Below are positions 8,452-16,828 of a stretch of 64,000 nucleotides of DNA, in pieces. The notes beneath the pieces were generated by a model. That model did not search any database. It had not been told where the DNA came from and was given only the letters and a program-made list of their open reading frames with translations. Origin of the DNA: Clostridiaceae bacterium (GTDB taxonomy: Bacteria; Bacillota; Clostridia; TANB77; CAG-508); assembly GCA_021771025.1 (NCBI GenBank), contig JAETPW010000022.1, positions 1-64,000 on the forward strand, read 5' to 3'. Each line of letters begins with the position of its first letter. The first letter of the stretch is position 1. The position numbers were made by a program, and so were the translations under genes.

Positions 8452-8500
8452 ACACTTTTTGCCATTAGGCTAAAAAAGTGTTGTAGTGTGTTACAATACA
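8452..8500 (+). other. Predicted oriT of MobV (pMV158) type
   Basis: An inverted repeat (ACACTTTTT 8452-8460, AAAAAGTGT 8473-8481) is followed by TAGTGTGTTA at 8484-8493. This is the pMV158 nick sequence TAGTGTG/TTA, placing the predicted nick between 8490 and 8491. The arrangement of repeat and then nick site matches pMV158, and the relaxase gene is 160 bp downstream. The 8500-8660 stretch up to mobV is non-coding as far as I can see. Confidence 0.8.
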
Positions 8501-8660
8501 ATGTAAAAATAAGAGGTGCAAAGGTAGTTTCTATATGTGAAATTGCTACTAGAAAAGCACCTTATGTTTTGGCTTGTATTACCTCTTACGATAGCCAAGC
8601 TATCGCCCATTATACGAGCCGAAAAAATATCGGCTAGAAATTTAGAAGGAGGTTTTAGAG

Positions 8661-9848
8661 ATGAGTTTTGCGATTATTAGAAACACAAAATACAAAAGAG
8701 AAAATTTAAAAGGAATATACAGACACAACGAAAGAAGAAATAAAAATTATTCAAATGATAATATAGATAAGGAAAAATCATATTTGAATTATTCACTTAA
8801 AAGCCCTAAATATAGATATGACAAAGAATTTGATATGATGAAAGAAAGATATAATCTTAAAGGGCAAATAAAAACAGTTAGTAATATTGCTTGTGAATAT
8901 ATCATTACTTCTGATAAACAATTCTTTGAAGAAATAGGCGAAGAAGAAACAAAAAGATATTTTGAAACAGCATATAACTTTGTAGCTGAATATAAAAATT
9001 TAGGAGAGCAATATATAATGTCTGCAAAAGTGCATATGGACGAGGAAACTCCACATATGCACTTAATTTTTTTGCCTGTTATTCATACTACAGATAAAAA
9101 AGGAAATAACATTGATAAACTAGCTTGTAGCGAATTTTGGAAAGAAAAAGATAGTTATAGACAATTACAAGATGCTTTTTATCAATATATGACTTCATAC
9201 AATTTTGAATTAGAAAGAGGTGTACCAAAAGAAGAAACAGGAAGAGAACACATTGATATTAAAAAATATAAAGAAATAACAAATTTTGATAAAACAAAAG
9301 AAAAATTACAAAATATGAAATTAGAATTACCAGATGTTCCAGAAATTACTGATATTAATATAAATAGATTATCAAAGAAAAGAGATGAAAAAATTTTAGA
9401 AGAAATTATAAAGCCTAAAGATGACTTGATAAATGAATTGTACAAAGATAAATTATCATTGCACCAAGAGTTATTAAAACAAGCTAAAATGATTGAAAAA
9501 GCAGAGAGGTATCAAAAGGAAAGAGAAAAAATATTAGCTGATAATGAAAAATTGCATAAAGAAGTAGACAATATTAAATCAGAATATAAGCAAAAAGAAT
9601 TTGATATCGAATGGAAATATAAAAGTAAAATAAAAGGGTTAGAAAAAGAAAATAGCAGATTAAATAAAATAATAGATAAATTCTATGAAACTATTAATAA
9701 ATTCATACATTGGATTTGCAAAAAGTTTGATATGGGAGCAGAAGATAACTTAATTAGAGATTTTCAAGAGGAAACAAATACTTTTTTAGATGCAGAAAAG
9801 CAACTTAAACATGAAGAAAGAGAAAAAGAGTGGGATTTAGAAAGATAA
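8661..9848 (+). CDS. mobV: MobV-family relaxase (Pre/Mob)
   Basis: This relaxase of 395 residues starts after AGAAGGAGG. It would nick at oriT and pilot the DNA strand during mobilization by a helper conjugation system. The N-terminal domain carries the MobV metal/catalytic motif HMDEETPHMH at 125-134; the early IIRNTKYKRENLKGIYRHNE segment is typical of the family N-terminus. Residues about 240-345 form a long charged coiled coil. It matches the upstream oriT. Length is normal for clostridial MobV proteins, and the gene looks intact. Confidence 0.92.
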   Translation: MSFAIIRNTKYKRENLKGIYRHNERRNKNYSNDNIDKEKSYLNYSLKSPKYRYDKEFDMMKERYNLKGQIKTVSNIACEYIITSDKQFFEEIGEEETKRYFETAYNFVAEYKNLGEQYIMSAKVHMDEETPHMHLIFLPVIHTTDKKGNNIDKLACSEFWKEKDSYRQLQDAFYQYMTSYNFELERGVPKEETGREHIDIKKYKEITNFDKTKEKLQNMKLELPDVPEITDININRLSKKRDEKILEEIIKPKDDLINELYKDKLSLHQELLKQAKMIEKAERYQKEREKILADNEKLHKEVDNIKSEYKQKEFDIEWKYKSKIKGLEKENSRLNKIIDKFYETINKFIHWICKKFDMGAEDNLIRDFQEETNTFLDAEKQLKHEEREKEWDLER

Positions 9849-9879
9849 TTAAAATAACAGGAGATAAATATGTGAGTAA

Positions 9880-10143
9880 TTATTTCCTATTATACATATC
9901 AACTCTAATCGGCAACTTTTTAGCCATTTTTGCAGTTTCTTCATTGAAAAGTAGTTCTGGTTTTATTTTAAAAGATTTTGCTATAAAATCTATATTTTTA
10001 CAAGTTAAATTAGCATTTCCAGTTTCAATAACACTAATATAAGCCATTTTAAATTTTGTTTTATTTGCATATTGTTCTTGGGTTAAATTATTTTGATACC
10101 TATACCATTTAGTATTAAGTCCAACTAATTCCATAGAAGTCAT
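9880..10143 (-). CDS. XRE-family HTH regulator
   Basis: This 87-residue protein has a single XRE helix-turn-helix (about 14-68): YRYQNNLTQEQYANKTKFKM, then YISVIETGNANLTCKNIDF. It is read from AAGAAGGAGG on the minus strand, convergent with mobV and divergent from the next gene. It probably represses transfer or cargo genes from the AT-rich divergent region 10144-10342, which holds no other gene I can see. Confidence 0.85.
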   Translation of the reverse strand: MTSMELVGLNTKWYRYQNNLTQEQYANKTKFKMAYISVIETGNANLTCKNIDFIAKSFKIKPELLFNEETAKMAKKLPIRVDMYNRK

Positions 10144-10342
10144 AAATTCCTCCTTCTTTTATATTAATTTAATAATATAAAAATTGTTTATATATAAATT
10201 ATAAAGATAAAGCATAAATAAATTAACACCACTAAAACTTATTAAGATATATCTAAATAAAAATGAATAAAAACCATTGATAAAAAAAACTAAATAAGTT
10301 ATAATAGATTTAGTTAAAAATAATTGAAAATGGAGAAATTAT

Positions 10343-10798
10343 ATGGGAAATAAAAATGACTTGACAATAGCTTATTCAGAGGTATATGAAATTTTATGTT
10401 TTATGGAACAAAAATATGTAGATATGATACCCAAAAAACTATTAGACCTGTTTTATGAAGAAAAGGATAGAGATTATAAAATACATATAAATCCTAATAT
10501 ACCTTTAACAGAACAAAATTTGCAGAAAAAAACATTAGCACTTCTTGCTATGCTGAATTTGCATTATTGGTGTGAAAGTGAAACTGAAAAGCAGGAATTG
10601 TTAAAATTATATGCAGATAATGATAAAAAGAAAGAAGAAGAATTAAGAGAAAAATATAATCCAGACAATTTATTTAAGAAGAAAGAGATAAATAAATCAA
10701 TAGAAAGTGAAGAAAGTACAGCACTCATTGAATATAAGGAAGAAAACTTCTTCAAGAAAGTGTTAAATAAGATTATGAGTTTATTTAGAAAAAGGTAA
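10343..10798 (+). CDS. Small protein of unknown function in mobile element
   Basis: This 151-residue protein is not recognised. It begins after a GGAGAAATT ribosome site. The N-terminal half is helical and hydrophobic in patches (YEILCFMEQKYVDMIPKKLL) with a conserved-looking TLALLAMLNLHYWC segment. The C-terminal half is strongly charged (Lys/Glu) and ends in FFKKVLNKIMSLFRKR, an amphipathic basic tail that might contact membrane or nucleic acid. It is the first of four co-directional genes spaced by 10-20 bp, so it is probably co-expressed with the two enzymes downstream. Confidence 0.7.
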   Translation: MGNKNDLTIAYSEVYEILCFMEQKYVDMIPKKLLDLFYEEKDRDYKIHINPNIPLTEQNLQKKTLALLAMLNLHYWCESETEKQELLKLYADNDKKKEEELREKYNPDNLFKKKEINKSIESEESTALIEYKEENFFKKVLNKIMSLFRKR

Positions 10799-10810
10799 GG
10801 AGGAATTCTT

Positions 10811-10951
10811 ATGGAAGATAAAAAAACAGAGCAAATGAGAGAATATTTAAGATTAAAAAATATTCAAGAAAATGATAAAAGTGATGAAATAATAGAAGAA
10901 GTTTATAATGAGGCTACTACAAAAGAAGATACAGAAATGGACGAAAGGTAA
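10811..10951 (+). CDS. 46-residue acidic protein, unknown
   Basis: A short frame with a strong AAGGAGG seven to eight bases upstream of ATG 10811. The protein is very rich in Glu/Asp/Lys and predicted fully helical. It sits 12 bp after the previous stop and 10 bp before the next start, so it is clearly part of the operon. No homology recognised; a small acidic partner or chaperone for the following large protein is conceivable but is inference only. Confidence 0.65.
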   Translation: MEDKKTEQMREYLRLKNIQENDKSDEIIEEVYNEATTKEDTEMDER

Positions 10952-10961
10952 GGGATATAAT

Positions 10962-13412
10962 ATGACCAAAGAGGAAAAAATTGCAATACAGAAAAGAGAA
11001 ATGACAGGTTGTATGAATTATTTTAAGAATAATCAATTAGATTTTAATGATACGAAATTACTACAAAAGATGCAAAACTCTATAACAAAAATATTTCAAG
11101 TGGAAATAGAAGAATTAGGTTATAGTTATCAACCAAACAGAGATGATAGTCAAAATACATTCGGATTAAAATTTATTAATGATAGTAAAGAAACATTTAG
11201 AGGACAATGTCAAAATGGAGGTAGTAGACCTAGTATAATATATAATATTGCTCATTTGTATAATGATTTACAAAGTCCAGATGCTGATAAGAGATTATTA
11301 GCTTGTAAAACATTATATAAAACAGTTTTCCACGAAATACAACATCATAGACAATATTTAATGGCAAGAACAAATGTGAGTAGTAAAGATGGAATAACAT
11401 ATGCAAGAGATTTTGCATTGTCTGGGTATCTTGAAAAAGATTGGTATAGTAGAGATAAAAGAACAGGAAATTATGATGCATACTCAATAGAAAATAACGC
11501 AAATGAAGTTGGATATAGACAATATTTAGAAACAATGGGACTTTCTGATAAAGAAATAACAGATTTAATGAATATTGAACAAGGAAAATTTAATATAGCA
11601 CGATATAAAGCAAATGTAAATTCTTGGGATGGACAATCACACTATGAAAGTGATGGATTACAAGAAAGAGATGATGTTACAGTACCTATTTTAGATGACT
11701 TGATATGTGTAAGAGGTAGAACTGAAATATTGAAACAATATCCAATATTACAAAAAGAATATAATTTAGATGGGACAAAGAAAAGTGCTATTGATTTAAT
11801 TAAAAATATGCAAAAAGAGATACAAGATATTTCACAAAATCAAAGTTTTTCAAAAGAAGATAAAGATAAATTAATAAGAGATGGACAAGCAATGTACTAT
11901 GAGTTGATTTATAGGCAGATCGAAAAGAGTTCGCCAGAGCAAATCGCTGAAATTGCAAAACAAATAGGAAAAGATGAAAGTAAAGAACTGTTTGGAAAAA
12001 TCGCTCATCATTTTCAATGTGAAATGGAAGATAGACTAGGAAAATCTGCTAAAATGGCTTCTGCCCAAGAGAGAATTGGAGATTACGGTTTTATAATGCC
12101 ATTTAATAATGGAACAATAGAAATAGAACAAAACGGAAAAACAGTTCAAGCATCTTTTGAAGATTTCATAAAAACAATAGACTCTAAATTATTACAACAA
12201 AAGTTTGTAATTCCAGATGGAAAAAGCAAAGGCGAAATGTCAGCTGAACAATTCATAGAAAAATATTTCTTTAGTCATCTGTCACAAAACGGACAAGTAA
12301 AGCTAAAAGATGGGACAGAAATATCAGCAAAACAATATGTAGAACAGTATGCTTTGCAAATGGGAGAATTAAGAAAAGATTATACGCCAAAGAAGTTTAT
12401 AATGGACACAATGCAATCAGAATCTCCATGGGCTATTCAAAAGGAAAATTGTGAAAGACTAGAGCAATACTATGAAGGAAAAAAACAAGTATTAGCAGAA
12501 GTAGAACAAAAAGTATCAAGTTATGACCCTACAAAAGTGGATGAGCAACAACAAAAGAAAATTTTTGCACATCAAAGAAAAATGCAATGGGTAAAAGATT
12601 TTATCAAAGATTATGAGGCAACTGAAAAGGGAACAGCCTATGCATTAAGGTCAAATTGTGAAAATGAAAATATTAAAAGGGTTGTAAACAGTATAAAAAG
12701 TGGAAAGTTTGTTGAAGATTTCGATAATAATGCTACTAATTACAAAGATGATCCAGAATGGTTTATGGGAAAATTAATGCCATCTATGGCAAGATTATTA
12801 AAAGAAGCTGACAATTTAACCATAGATGGAGGTATAGACTATTTAGAAAAGTTTGTATCAATTCCAGAAGTAAATAAAATATTACTTCAAATTCGAGATA
12901 GTGAACAATCCAAAAAAATGCATAAAGAGGCAGAAGATAATAGAAAGAATGGTAGTCTACCAAAATATCATAGAACGAGAGCAGAAATTGATAAACAATA
13001 TGCACAAGATTATTTAAGAAGTGGAAATTTAAGTCAAGGCTCTGTTGAACAAGAAATAGATTATAGGAAAGGACTTACTAATAGAAGTTTAATTAAAGTT
13101 TCTGATGAAAAACGAAAGAAAGATATACCATTATTAAGAAGACAGCAGATTTCACTGACTAGAGTTCTTGCAAGACAAGATGGAAAAACTCCAAGTGAGG
13201 CTATTTATGATGAAAAAAGAAAAGGTTGGTATTGCATAACTGATACTCAAGCAGAACAAAAAAAAGTTAATACAGTGACATACGATATTACTCCAGAAAC
13301 AATAACAAGAGATACTAAAAATGTTGGACTTCAAGATATAAATAATGTGACACAAGCGACAAAACAATTACAAAATCAAAGGACAAATCAAGAACAACAA
13401 GTTTCAAGATAG
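10962..13412 (+). CDS. Large putative zinc metalloprotease (HEIQH) with shared C-terminal tail
   Basis: This protein of 816 residues is read from ATG 10962; an in-frame upstream start would overlap the preceding small gene. HEIQHH at 124-129 fits a HEXXH zinc site, and Glu177 or Glu182 in ENNANEVGY, about 50 residues on, is a plausible third ligand as in gluzincins. The remaining 600 residues are mostly helical and unrecognised. The last 40 residues, including VGLQDINNV and QLQNQRT, are homologous to the end of the next gene product. No signal peptide is present, so it acts in the cytoplasm or is moved by a non-Sec route. Protease activity is inferred. Confidence 0.7.
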   Translation: MTKEEKIAIQKREMTGCMNYFKNNQLDFNDTKLLQKMQNSITKIFQVEIEELGYSYQPNRDDSQNTFGLKFINDSKETFRGQCQNGGSRPSIIYNIAHLYNDLQSPDADKRLLACKTLYKTVFHEIQHHRQYLMARTNVSSKDGITYARDFALSGYLEKDWYSRDKRTGNYDAYSIENNANEVGYRQYLETMGLSDKEITDLMNIEQGKFNIARYKANVNSWDGQSHYESDGLQERDDVTVPILDDLICVRGRTEILKQYPILQKEYNLDGTKKSAIDLIKNMQKEIQDISQNQSFSKEDKDKLIRDGQAMYYELIYRQIEKSSPEQIAEIAKQIGKDESKELFGKIAHHFQCEMEDRLGKSAKMASAQERIGDYGFIMPFNNGTIEIEQNGKTVQASFEDFIKTIDSKLLQQKFVIPDGKSKGEMSAEQFIEKYFFSHLSQNGQVKLKDGTEISAKQYVEQYALQMGELRKDYTPKKFIMDTMQSESPWAIQKENCERLEQYYEGKKQVLAEVEQKVSSYDPTKVDEQQQKKIFAHQRKMQWVKDFIKDYEATEKGTAYALRSNCENENIKRVVNSIKSGKFVEDFDNNATNYKDDPEWFMGKLMPSMARLLKEADNLTIDGGIDYLEKFVSIPEVNKILLQIRDSEQSKKMHKEAEDNRKNGSLPKYHRTRAEIDKQYAQDYLRSGNLSQGSVEQEIDYRKGLTNRSLIKVSDEKRKKDIPLLRRQQISLTRVLARQDGKTPSEAIYDEKRKGWYCITDTQAEQKKVNTVTYDITPETITRDTKNVGLQDINNVTQATKQLQNQRTNQEQQVSR

Positions 13413-13423
13413 GAGAAAAATTT

Positions 13424-14422
13424 ATGGATGAAAAACAAATAATACAGCAAATTATTGATTTAAAAGATGAAGAAATAGATAAATTTATTGAACAAAGAAC
13501 AGCAGAGCTAGAAAAAACTGCAACAGAAGATAGAGAACAATTATCTCCATTTTCTATTATGATGTCAAGAAGTGCAGGAGTAAGAGAAAATCCAGAAGTT
13601 GTAGGATACATTCCAGAAAAAGTACATATAGCAAAAAGGGGAATGGATATATCATCATTTATATTAGATGATAAATCATTTTATAAAACGATGATAAATT
13701 ATATAAAAGAGGCAAAACCAAATAGCGTAAAAGTAGGAGATAGAGTAAACAATAATTATATAATGCTAATGATACAATGTGCAATAATTAATTATTTTGG
13801 TTTGAATGCGACTGACAGAGCAAGAGATGCTTTGTATGATTCAAAAACAGATATAGAAAATGACGATTGCACACTTTCAATTAGTGATTTTAAAAGAAAT
13901 AATACAGGTATGTGCGTTGAAAGAAGTGCAGTAGCTCAAAATATTTTATCGTTTTTAGGGTATAATCCTATGATGATTTATGGGTTTGCATCTAATGGAA
14001 AAGATGGAACTAATGTAGGACACGCATTTAATTGCATTATAAGAAATGGTAAAGGAATGTTAATTGATTTTTCAAATCCCATATACAAAAATGGAAAATT
14101 TTCAAAACCTGCAATGTTTCCTATAAATCAAGAAAATTTGCAACAATTTATGAAAGGAAAAGGAAAAATTGAAGTACAACATAAGGATTTATGTCAAGAG
14201 AATGGTATAGAAAAAGAGGATATAACGACTTGGGTTTATTCTTCAGAAGAAATAGATCCAAAATATTTTGAAGTAGATAAAGAAGATAGTACTATAACAC
14301 CTCAAGACATAACTCAAAGTACAAAAAAGATTGGACTGCAAGACATAAATGGAGTTGTACAAGATACAAGACAGAGGCAAAATCAAAAAACAACAACGAA
14401 CGACCAACAGATTTCTAAATAA
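13424..14422 (+). CDS. Transglutaminase-like cysteine enzyme with shared C-terminal tail
   Basis: This 332-residue protein starts 12 bp after the previous gene. A papain/transglutaminase-like triad is visible: Cys164 in NTGMCVERS, His200 in VGHAFN and Asp215 in LIDFSN, with the usual spacing. About 40 C-terminal residues (IGLQDINGV, QRQNQKT, QQISK end) match the tail of the preceding HEXXH protein, pointing to a common targeting signal or interaction module. There is no secretion signal. The substrate is unknown; such folds cleave or crosslink proteins. It is co-transcribed with the upstream genes and terminated before the convergent DUF6076 gene. Confidence 0.72.
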   Translation: MDEKQIIQQIIDLKDEEIDKFIEQRTAELEKTATEDREQLSPFSIMMSRSAGVRENPEVVGYIPEKVHIAKRGMDISSFILDDKSFYKTMINYIKEAKPNSVKVGDRVNNNYIMLMIQCAIINYFGLNATDRARDALYDSKTDIENDDCTLSISDFKRNNTGMCVERSAVAQNILSFLGYNPMMIYGFASNGKDGTNVGHAFNCIIRNGKGMLIDFSNPIYKNGKFSKPAMFPINQENLQQFMKGKGKIEVQHKDLCQENGIEKEDITTWVYSSEEIDPKYFEVDKEDSTITPQDITQSTKKIGLQDINGVVQDTRQRQNQKTTTNDQQISK

Positions 14423-14486
14423 TTTAAGATTATAAATGTTTAAAATGCCATAGGCTTTAATAGATAAGGTCTATGGCATTAAATGA

Positions 14487-15575
14487 TTATTTATTTTTTA
14501 AAATCCAGTCATAAACCTCATTTTCAGTAAGTTTGCCCTTTTTCATAAGATTAATTTTTTCTTTAGCCTGTTTTTTCCAAGTTTCAAAATTATTAGAAAG
14601 CTCTTTGTTTTCCTTATTTTTCCTAACTTGCATAAATTTTTGTTGATAAGTTCTTCTATATTCGCCCATAGCCTTATTTTGTTTTAATCGTTCAGTATAA
14701 GATTGAAAAGCACCTAAATCTCTACAAGGTTTTGAATTTTCTTTTGGGTAATCACAATAAATTTCATCTACTTTTGAAGTTGGGATAAAGTACATTCCAC
14801 AATTTTGACATTTTTTAATTGGATAGTTAGGTGTTTTTGAAAGTTCTTCGAGTATAGCATAGCAAATACTTGATAAATCTGTACTTTTATGTGTATCACT
14901 CATTGAAAGTACCATATTCTTTTCTTTTAATGTATCTAATAAATCATATTCGCTGTTATTTCCAATTTCCTGATATTTTCTTGAATAACTATCTCTCATA
15001 ATGAAATCATTTTTATAATATGTATATAATTTGCCCATTCTCTTTATTAGGTAAACAGCAAATCTCTCAGAATATGTATATTTTTCTAATCCACTATTAT
15101 TATCTAAATTGTAAATATATGTAACTGCTTTTATTAGTTCTTGTTGTAAATCAATTAAGTTTTCTTGTAAAGCTTCAAATATTTTGGTAGTTGCTTTTAA
15201 ATAATTTTCGTTAGTTCCATAATTATTACTTAACTCAAATTTATAATCTTTATCTAAATCTTTTAATATTTCAAATCCATAAGCATAAAAGAAAGTTTTA
15301 TTTGCTGTTTCATAATTAGATAAATCAGCATTTAGAAATCTTAATAATAATAGCCCAAATTTTTCGTGAAATGGAAAATATATTGATGCTGGGTGTTTTA
15401 ATCCATTATCTGTTTTCTCTGTTTCTTTATAGTAAACATCTCGTAATTTATTTTCAGTATCTAAATGGTAATCAGCTTTATAAAAATATAAAGGTGTAGC
15501 ATAATATTCTTTTTTAGTTTCAGTATTAAACCAAAAGTAGAAATCATCAAAAAAGGTTACTTCTGGCAGTTCCAT
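14487..15575 (-). CDS. DUF6076-type protein with C-terminal zinc-ribbon-like motif
   Basis: This 362-residue protein is read from AGAAGGGAGATAAAAAACTATG. The N-terminal 240 residues are mostly helical and unrecognised. The C-terminal part has a Cys cluster (KKCQNCGMYFIPTSKVDEIYC, continuing to PCRD) followed by a basic helical region, as in DUF6076/CGNR-like proteins often found as cargo of gut mobile elements. A nucleic-acid-binding or toxin-like role has been suspected for such families, but none is shown here. It is convergent with the two-enzyme operon. Confidence 0.65.
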   Translation of the reverse strand: MELPEVTFFDDFYFWFNTETKKEYYATPLYFYKADYHLDTENKLRDVYYKETEKTDNGLKHPASIYFPFHEKFGLLLLRFLNADLSNYETANKTFFYAYGFEILKDLDKDYKFELSNNYGTNENYLKATTKIFEALQENLIDLQQELIKAVTYIYNLDNNSGLEKYTYSERFAVYLIKRMGKLYTYYKNDFIMRDSYSRKYQEIGNNSEYDLLDTLKEKNMVLSMSDTHKSTDLSSICYAILEELSKTPNYPIKKCQNCGMYFIPTSKVDEIYCDYPKENSKPCRDLGAFQSYTERLKQNKAMGEYRRTYQQKFMQVRKNKENKELSNNFETWKKQAKEKINLMKKGKLTENEVYDWILKNK

Positions 15576-15649
15576 AGTTTTTTATCTCCCTTCTAAAAAT
15601 AAAATTTTATAAAAACGACAAACAATCTAAAAAAAATAATAAATTGTTA

Positions 15650-15678
15650 TTGACATTCTATAATTATTATACTATAAT
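15650..15678 (+). promoter_or_regulatory. Near-consensus sigma-A promoter upstream of a long leader
   Basis: TTGACA at 15650-15655 and TATAAT at 15673-15678 have a 17-bp spacer. The transcript would start near 15685 and run about 210 nt before the next gene. Its 5' part can fold: ACAATACCTT...ACTTATT (from about 15689) pairs with AATAAGTTTAAGGTATTGT (ending about 15762). Confidence 0.75.
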
Positions 15679-15895
15679 ACTAATATAAATACAATACCTT
15701 TTTCAAAACTTATTGCTAAAAGTTGTAGATAAAAAATTAACTAAATAAGTTTAAGGTATTGTAATATCAATGTGTTTAAGATTTTAAACAGACTATTAAC
15801 AACACAATAAAGTAATTTAATTTGTATATTTTTGTTTTTATTTGTAGGTGTGAAATTGTAGTTTGTTAGAATAGAGAATCTAAAAAAGGAAGAGG

Positions 15896-16387
15896 GTGAG
15901 AAAGATAGAACACAAATTAGATAGCAGAGGTACAAAAGATAAAATAATTGAATTATTTTTTGAAAAACATTTAAGACCAACAGAGATAGCAAAGAGATTA
16001 AAAATTGGTATGCCATATATAACAAAAATAATTCAAAAGGATTCAAGATATATTCAAGAGAAAGAAGCACGAAAGCAAGACAACAAAGAAAAACAGAAAA
16101 CTCAAAAACGAATATATGCACAAAACAAAAGAGAAAAAGAAAAGCAAGAAAAACAAGCTTATCAAATGTTATTAATACAAATAAACAATGATAATAAGTT
16201 CTTATCTACTAAAAGGAAAGCGAGTGATATAAAATATACAAAATGTAATAGAAGTGCATACGACTATGATAAAAATACAAGTGATTTAGTATTAAAAGAT
16301 GAAATAAATGCTGGTTATAATGTCGCTAAAAGAGTTAGTAATATAGTTAATCCAGATATGATTAAAAGTAATAAAATATATGTATAG
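15896..16387 (+). CDS. HTH (sigma-70 region 4-like) DNA-binding protein
   Basis: This 163-residue protein has a GTG start after AAAAAAGGAAGAGG. The N-terminal RGTKDKIIELFFEKHLRPTE and IAKRLKIGMPYITKIIQKD form a clear helix-turn-helix of the sigma-region-4/resolvase-associated type. Then comes a Lys/Glu/Gln-rich coiled region (about 55-95) and a C-terminal segment with SAYDYDKNTSDLVL. Proteins of this kind often stand between cargo and the recombinase in gut mobilizable elements and probably regulate excision. A small hairpin (16395-16420) with a following T-run may terminate the gene. Confidence 0.7.
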   Translation: MRKIEHKLDSRGTKDKIIELFFEKHLRPTEIAKRLKIGMPYITKIIQKDSRYIQEKEARKQDNKEKQKTQKRIYAQNKREKEKQEKQAYQMLLIQINNDNKFLSTKRKASDIKYTKCNRSAYDYDKNTSDLVLKDEINAGYNVAKRVSNIVNPDMIKSNKIYV

Positions 16388-16571
16388 TTAGTATGCTTTG
16401 ATTTAATCAAGGTATATTTTTTTACTCAAAAATTAGAAAGAGGGATATGAAATGATTTTATTTATCAAGAATTTAGGAAATTTATGTTGAATAGCAATAG
16501 GTTGATAATTTGTATATAACTGAATTTATAAGCCATAAATAGCTATTCACAGGAAGGGAATAGGTATTTAG

Positions 16572-16682
16572 ATGAAACAAGAATATAAGATAAAAGAAGT
16601 TTTTAACGAAAATGCAAAAACAATACAGGAAAAATTGCAAGAAGTATTTATAAGTTATTTAATTGAAAAAATTAATAAATAG
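16572..16682 (+). CDS. 36-residue small protein before recombinase
   Basis: A short frame beginning ATGAAACAAGAATATAAGAT after GGAAGGGAA. The protein is amphipathic and helical (KIKEVFNENAKTIQEKLQEV). Very similar short frames precede serine recombinases in related mobile elements, so I take it as real. Its function is unknown. It is followed by a terminator at 16686-16727. Confidence 0.6.
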   Translation: MKQEYKIKEVFNENAKTIQEKLQEVFISYLIEKINK

Positions 16683-16685
16683 TCT

Positions 16686-16727
16686 AAAACTAGTTCTAGT
16701 ATGTATTTACATATTAGAGCTAGTTTT
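16686..16727 (+). terminator. Terminator before the recombinase
   Basis: AAAACTAGTTCTAG pairs imperfectly with CTAGAGCTAGTTTT-like sequence, ending in a run of T (AGCTAGTTTTTTC). Confidence 0.65.
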
Positions 16728-16828
16728 TTCTTTTTGAAAATGAGTTGCATTATTTTATAATTAAGTATATAATTTCAGTTATAAATTGGATAGGAGGAAA
16801 CCTATTGTTATTAGAAAGAGAGGTATAG

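Noticed and set aside
8428..8637. A 69-codon open frame between the hairpin array and mobV
   Set aside because: It has no ribosome site, overlaps the oriT inverted repeat and nick site, and its product looks like translated non-coding sequence.
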